Source: RUG13091 sp045113315 | GTDB taxonomy: Bacteria; Bacillota_I; Bacilli_A; RFN20; CAG-826 | Length of the DNA: 7,963 bases | NCBI GenBank assembly: GCA_045113315.1 | Contig: JBGUIX010000011.1 | Location: 1-7,963, forward strand | Direction: 5' to 3' | Part shown: positions 6,005 to 7,963 of the stretch, one piece after another | Numbering within the stretch: position 1 is the first letter of the stretch | Layout of the letters: each line of letters starts with the position of its first letter | Program-made: the position numbers and the translations under genes | Notes under the pieces: generated by a model | Seen by the model: only the letters and a program-made list of their open reading frames with translations | Databases searched by the model: none | What the model was told of the DNA's origin: nothing

Positions 6005-6760
6005 ATGAGAAGAAAATTATTATTAGGCAACTGGAAGATGAACAAAACTTCCGCAGAAGCGAAAGAGTTTGCCATAGAAACAAGAAGTCTCGTCGAACTA
6101 GCGAGCAAAAATAATATCGATATCGGTGTGGCTCCAACCTATCTATCTTTAGCCGCTGTTAGAGAAAACGCTGATAAAAGAATGATTGTTGCGGCGCAAA
6201 ACTGCCATTTTAACGATCACGGTGCATTTACAGGAGAAATCTCCATTCCAATGTTACTAGAATTTGGTATCAATTGGGTTATTATCGGTCACTCCGAAAG
6301 AAGAGCCTATGATAATGAAACCAATTTTAAATGCCATGAAAAGATTAAAGCTTTATTAGCTAATAAGATGGTTCCAGTCTACTGTGTCGGTGAAACCTTA
6401 GAAGAATTTGAAAAAGGTTTAACTAAAGAAGTCGTCTCTAGACAAATCAAAGAAGGCTTAGAAGGCTTTAAAAAAGAAGAAGTCAAAGACTTAGTCGTCG
6501 CTTATGAACCAGTTTGGTCCATCGGCACTGGTAAAAATGCTTCCACAGAAATCGCTCAAGACGTCTGCTCTTACATCCGTTCAATTTTAAAAGAACTATT
6601 TGGTGAAGTGAGCGAAGAAATCCGTATCTTATATGGCGGTAGCGTTAAACCTGAAAATATCAAAGCTTATTTATCTTGCCCAGATATCGATGGTGGCTTA
6701 GTCGGTGGTGCTTCTTTGAAGAAAGAATCTTACGAAGGTTTATTAACCAATATTCTCTAG
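6005..6760 (+). CDS. tpiA: Triosephosphate isomerase
   Basis: Interconverts dihydroxyacetone phosphate and glyceraldehyde 3-phosphate, feeding GAPDH in the same operon. The TIM-barrel catalytic residues are all present: Lys11 in GNWKMNK, His96 in IGHSERR, and Glu168 in AYEPVWSIGTG (flexible loop 6). The phosphate-binding YGGSVKPENI and GGLVGGASL sit near the C-terminus. Its 251 residues are the normal length for an active dimer. There is no Shine-Dalgarno; ATG 6005 follows the pgk stop by 2 nt, so initiation is likely coupled to pgk translation. The stop codon is part of the AGGAG ribosome site of the next gene. Confidence 0.97.
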   Translation: MRRKLLLGNWKMNKTSAEAKEFAIETRSLVELASKNNIDIGVAPTYLSLAAVRENADKRMIVAAQNCHFNDHGAFTGEISIPMLLEFGINWVIIGHSERRAYDNETNFKCHEKIKALLANKMVPVYCVGETLEEFEKGLTKEVVSRQIKEGLEGFKKEEVKDLVVAYEPVWSIGTGKNASTEIAQDVCSYIRSILKELFGEVSEEIRILYGGSVKPENIKAYLSCPDIDGGLVGGASLKKESYEGLLTNIL

Positions 6761-6769
6761 GAGAAGTTT

Positions 6770-7543
6770 ATGAGCGATAATGCAAATTATTACGGTAATT
6801 TCGCAAATAGTAATGCTAGCAAAAGAGGCCAAGTCGGTTTAAGTATCGCTAAAGTCTATGGCTATATGTTCCTCGGTTTATTAATAACCGCGGCTATCGC
6901 CTTAGGTTTAGGTGCCTATTTTGGAAAAGTCTTATTAAAGGACGTTAGTAGTGATATTCCAACTAGATTTCAATCGACTAACGCAATTATTTTGTTAGTT
7001 TTACTAATAACATCATTTATCGGTATTATCGTTTTATCCTTTGTCGTACCAATTACAATCGCTAGAGGAAGAAGAAGCGTTCTAGTTCCTTCGATTATCT
7101 ACACTGTTTTGATGGGTATTATGTTATCCACCTTAGCGATGGTTATCGATTGGTCGATATTAGGGGTGACATTTGGTATTACTGCCCTTATCTTCGGTTT
7201 AATGTCATTAATCGCTTTATTATCTAAAGGACGTCTAAATGGTTTAGCTATCGCGGCGATGGGCTTATTTATCGGCGCTGGTATCTTATCATTAGTCCTC
7301 TGGATCTTGATGTTAGTGGGATTTTTCTCCGGAACATTATATTGGATCGTCTCTTTATCGGTCTTCGTCGCGGTGATGTTAATTACCATTTGGGATATGG
7401 CGAGAATTAAAGCTATCGCCCAAAACGGAGAGATGACCACAAATATATCTTTATATTGTGCTTTTATTCTCTATAACGACTTTATCTACATCTTCTTAAG
7501 AATTTTAAGAATCGTGATTCTCGTACTTGGGAATAGAAGATAA
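6770..7543 (+). CDS. BI-1/YccA (Bax inhibitor-1) family membrane protein
   Basis: A 257-residue, very hydrophobic protein with about seven membrane segments, near residues 27-48, 72-95, 104-123, 128-150, 156-183, 186-207 and 224-254. The N-terminus is short, polar and Asn-rich (SDNANYYGNFANSNAS), with no signal peptide. The last part carries the family pattern: IWDMARIKAIAQNG and LYNDFIYIFLRILRI. Asp209 and Asp237 match the paired aspartates that gate calcium leak in the Bacillus homologue YetJ. Known members are pH-dependent calcium leak channels or modulators of membrane proteases (YccA with FtsH); which applies here cannot be told. AGGAG at 6759-6763 overlaps the tpiA stop, 6 nt before ATG 6770, so it is the last gene of the glycolytic transcript. 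A terminator follows. Confidence 0.85.
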   Translation: MSDNANYYGNFANSNASKRGQVGLSIAKVYGYMFLGLLITAAIALGLGAYFGKVLLKDVSSDIPTRFQSTNAIILLVLLITSFIGIIVLSFVVPITIARGRRSVLVPSIIYTVLMGIMLSTLAMVIDWSILGVTFGITALIFGLMSLIALLSKGRLNGLAIAAMGLFIGAGILSLVLWILMLVGFFSGTLYWIVSLSVFVAVMLITIWDMARIKAIAQNGEMTTNISLYCAFILYNDFIYIFLRILRIVILVLGNRR

Positions 7544-7579
7544 TTATATATTTATATTAAGGTATATAAGAAAAATATG

Positions 7580-7605
7580 AGGCTGCATGAATAGTGCAGT
7601 CTTTT
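7580..7605 (+). terminator. Intrinsic terminator after the BI-1 gene
   Basis: GGCTGCA (7581-7587) pairs with TGCAGTC (7595-7601), with one G-T wobble, around a 7-nt loop and is followed by TTTT then ATTAT. It should end the gap-pgk-tpiA-BI-1 transcript and insulate it from the rRNA promoters. Confidence 0.8.
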
Positions 7606-7632
7606 ATTATGAAAAAATTCTTTATTATTTTC

Positions 7633-7660
7633 TTTACACGTATACGCATTAGTGTATAAT
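7633..7660 (+). promoter_or_regulatory. rRNA promoter P1
   Basis: The -35 is TTTACA (7633-7638) and the -10 is a consensus TATAAT (7655-7660), with a 16-nt spacer and AT-rich upstream DNA. Start is predicted near 7667. The spacer contains the palindrome CGTATACG (7639-7646), and TACAC/GTGTA arms (7635-7639 and 7652-7656) bracket it. Confidence 0.75.
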
Positions 7661-7698
7661 AGAAAACAAGCGCGACTTAGGCGCCTCATACCCCCTAC

Positions 7699-7760
7699 AA
7701 AAAAATATTTAAAAAAAGTTTCAAAAGTAGTTGACACTAAAAACTACGTAGTGGTATGAT
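7699..7760 (+). promoter_or_regulatory. rRNA promoter P2 with UP-like element
   Basis: The -35 is a consensus TTGACA (7731-7736) and the -10 is TATGAT (7755-7760), with an extended TGG at 7752-7754 and an 18-nt spacer. A-tracts at 7699-7728 resemble an UP element for the RNA polymerase alpha subunit. Start is predicted at about 7767. Two tandem promoters before 16S are typical of Firmicutes rrn operons. The perfect palindrome ACTACGTAGT (7743-7752) lies in the spacer. Confidence 0.8.
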
Positions 7761-7766
7761 TATCAA

Positions 7767-7814
7767 GCATGCTGCGAAGAGATTCGAGCTATATTACATA
7801 GTAATAGGGCATGC
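7767..7814 (+). ncRNA. Folded rRNA leader: closing stem with two inner hairpins
   Basis: GCATGC at 7767-7772 can pair with GCATGC at 7809-7814 and enclose two hairpins. The first is CGAA-GAGA-TTCG (7775-7786), with a GNRA loop. The second is TATTAC-ATA-GTAATA (7792-7806). The element begins where P2 transcripts should begin and ends just before the boxA-like site, as expected for a nut-like antitermination or processing leader. Pairing was judged by eye. Confidence 0.5.
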
Positions 7815-7816
7815 AC

Positions 7817-7830
7817 TGATCTTTGAAAAC
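7817..7830 (+). promoter_or_regulatory. boxA-like antitermination site in the rRNA leader
   Basis: TGATCTTTGAAAAC resembles the boxA of Firmicutes rRNA leaders, where a CTTTGAAAACT core is common upstream of 16S. In the nascent RNA such sites bind NusB-S10 and allow read-through of the untranslated rRNA operon. The stretch 7831-7905 after it is AT-rich, with nothing else I can name; its 16S processing partner would lie beyond the window. Confidence 0.6.
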
Positions 7831-7905
7831 TGAACAGATGTACAAACACAAAACGTCAATTATTTTTTAATACAATAACCAGATAATTATTTTGAACTAG
7901 AATAA

Positions 7906-7963
<58 letters not shown>

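Noticed and set aside
5582..6108. Minus-strand frames across the pgk end and tpiA start
   Set aside because: They lie opposite conserved PGK and TIM motifs and have no support of their own.
7099..7440. 113-residue minus-strand frame opposite the BI-1 gene
   Set aside because: Composition mirrors the hydrophobic plus-strand gene; no recognisable domain.
7552..7737. 61-residue minus-strand frame over the rRNA promoter region
   Set aside because: It covers a terminator, two promoters and an UP element, and its low-complexity protein (Phe, Tyr, Lys) is expected from AT-rich DNA.
7767..7814. tRNA gene in the rRNA leader
   Set aside because: The stems resemble a small cloverleaf, but the span is only 48 nt with no T-loop GTTCRA or anticodon-arm pattern.
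7606..7905. T-box or other riboswitch upstream of 16S
   Set aside because: No conserved T-box core or ligand-type motif; the features fit an ordinary rrn leader.

Overview
The window is AT-rich chromosomal DNA from a low-GC Gram-positive bacterium. It is most likely an uncultured Bacilli or Mollicutes-related lineage (Acholeplasma-, Erysipelotrichia- or RF39-like). Four things point there: leucine is coded mostly by TTA and arginine by AGA/CGT; the gene pair rapZ-whiA and the block gap-pgk-tpiA are present; the PGK is of the 'HLGKVKHKE / DAFGSAHRAH' type; and the 16S rRNA 5' end reads as Firmicutes/Mollicutes. TGA ends at least one gene, tryptophan is TGG throughout, and the standard bacterial code fits. 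The placement is inference from sequence feel; no tree was run.

Layout, all genes on the + strand. (1) 1-139: the end of an unrecognised reading frame with two inverted repeats and codon use unlike the rest. (2) 140-1457: the C-terminal two thirds of a HAD phosphatase (PpaX/Gph-like, without its nucleophile motif), then thioredoxin reductase trxB with an intrinsic terminator on its stop codon. (3) 1499-3516: rapZ, whiA and a small XRE-type repressor, packed with a 1-nt gap and an 11-nt overlap. (4) 3568-6760: a promoter with an operator-like palindrome, then gap, an intergenic hairpin, pgk and tpiA. (5) 6770-7543: a seven-helix BI-1/YccA (Bax inhibitor-1) membrane protein, followed by a terminator. 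(6) 7606-7963: a tandem-promoter rRNA leader with a UP-like element, a folded leader, a boxA-like site and the first about 58 nt of 16S rRNA.

How it works together: gap, pgk and tpiA form a lower-glycolysis operon converting triose phosphates to 3-phosphoglycerate. The weak hairpin after gap probably lets gap be expressed more than pgk-tpiA. RapZ and WhiA belong to a Firmicutes cluster linked to cell-envelope metabolism and division. The YvcK gene that often lies between them is absent, and the HPr-like gene (crh) found after whiA in Bacillus is replaced by an XRE regulator.

This is mostly core-genome sequence and I see no new multi-gene system. The points most worth a second look are: RapZ with the Walker A lysine replaced by valine and its start codon touching a perfect 16-bp palindrome; the truncated HAD gene at an apparent junction; the long palindrome over the gap promoter; and the palindromes inside the rRNA promoters.
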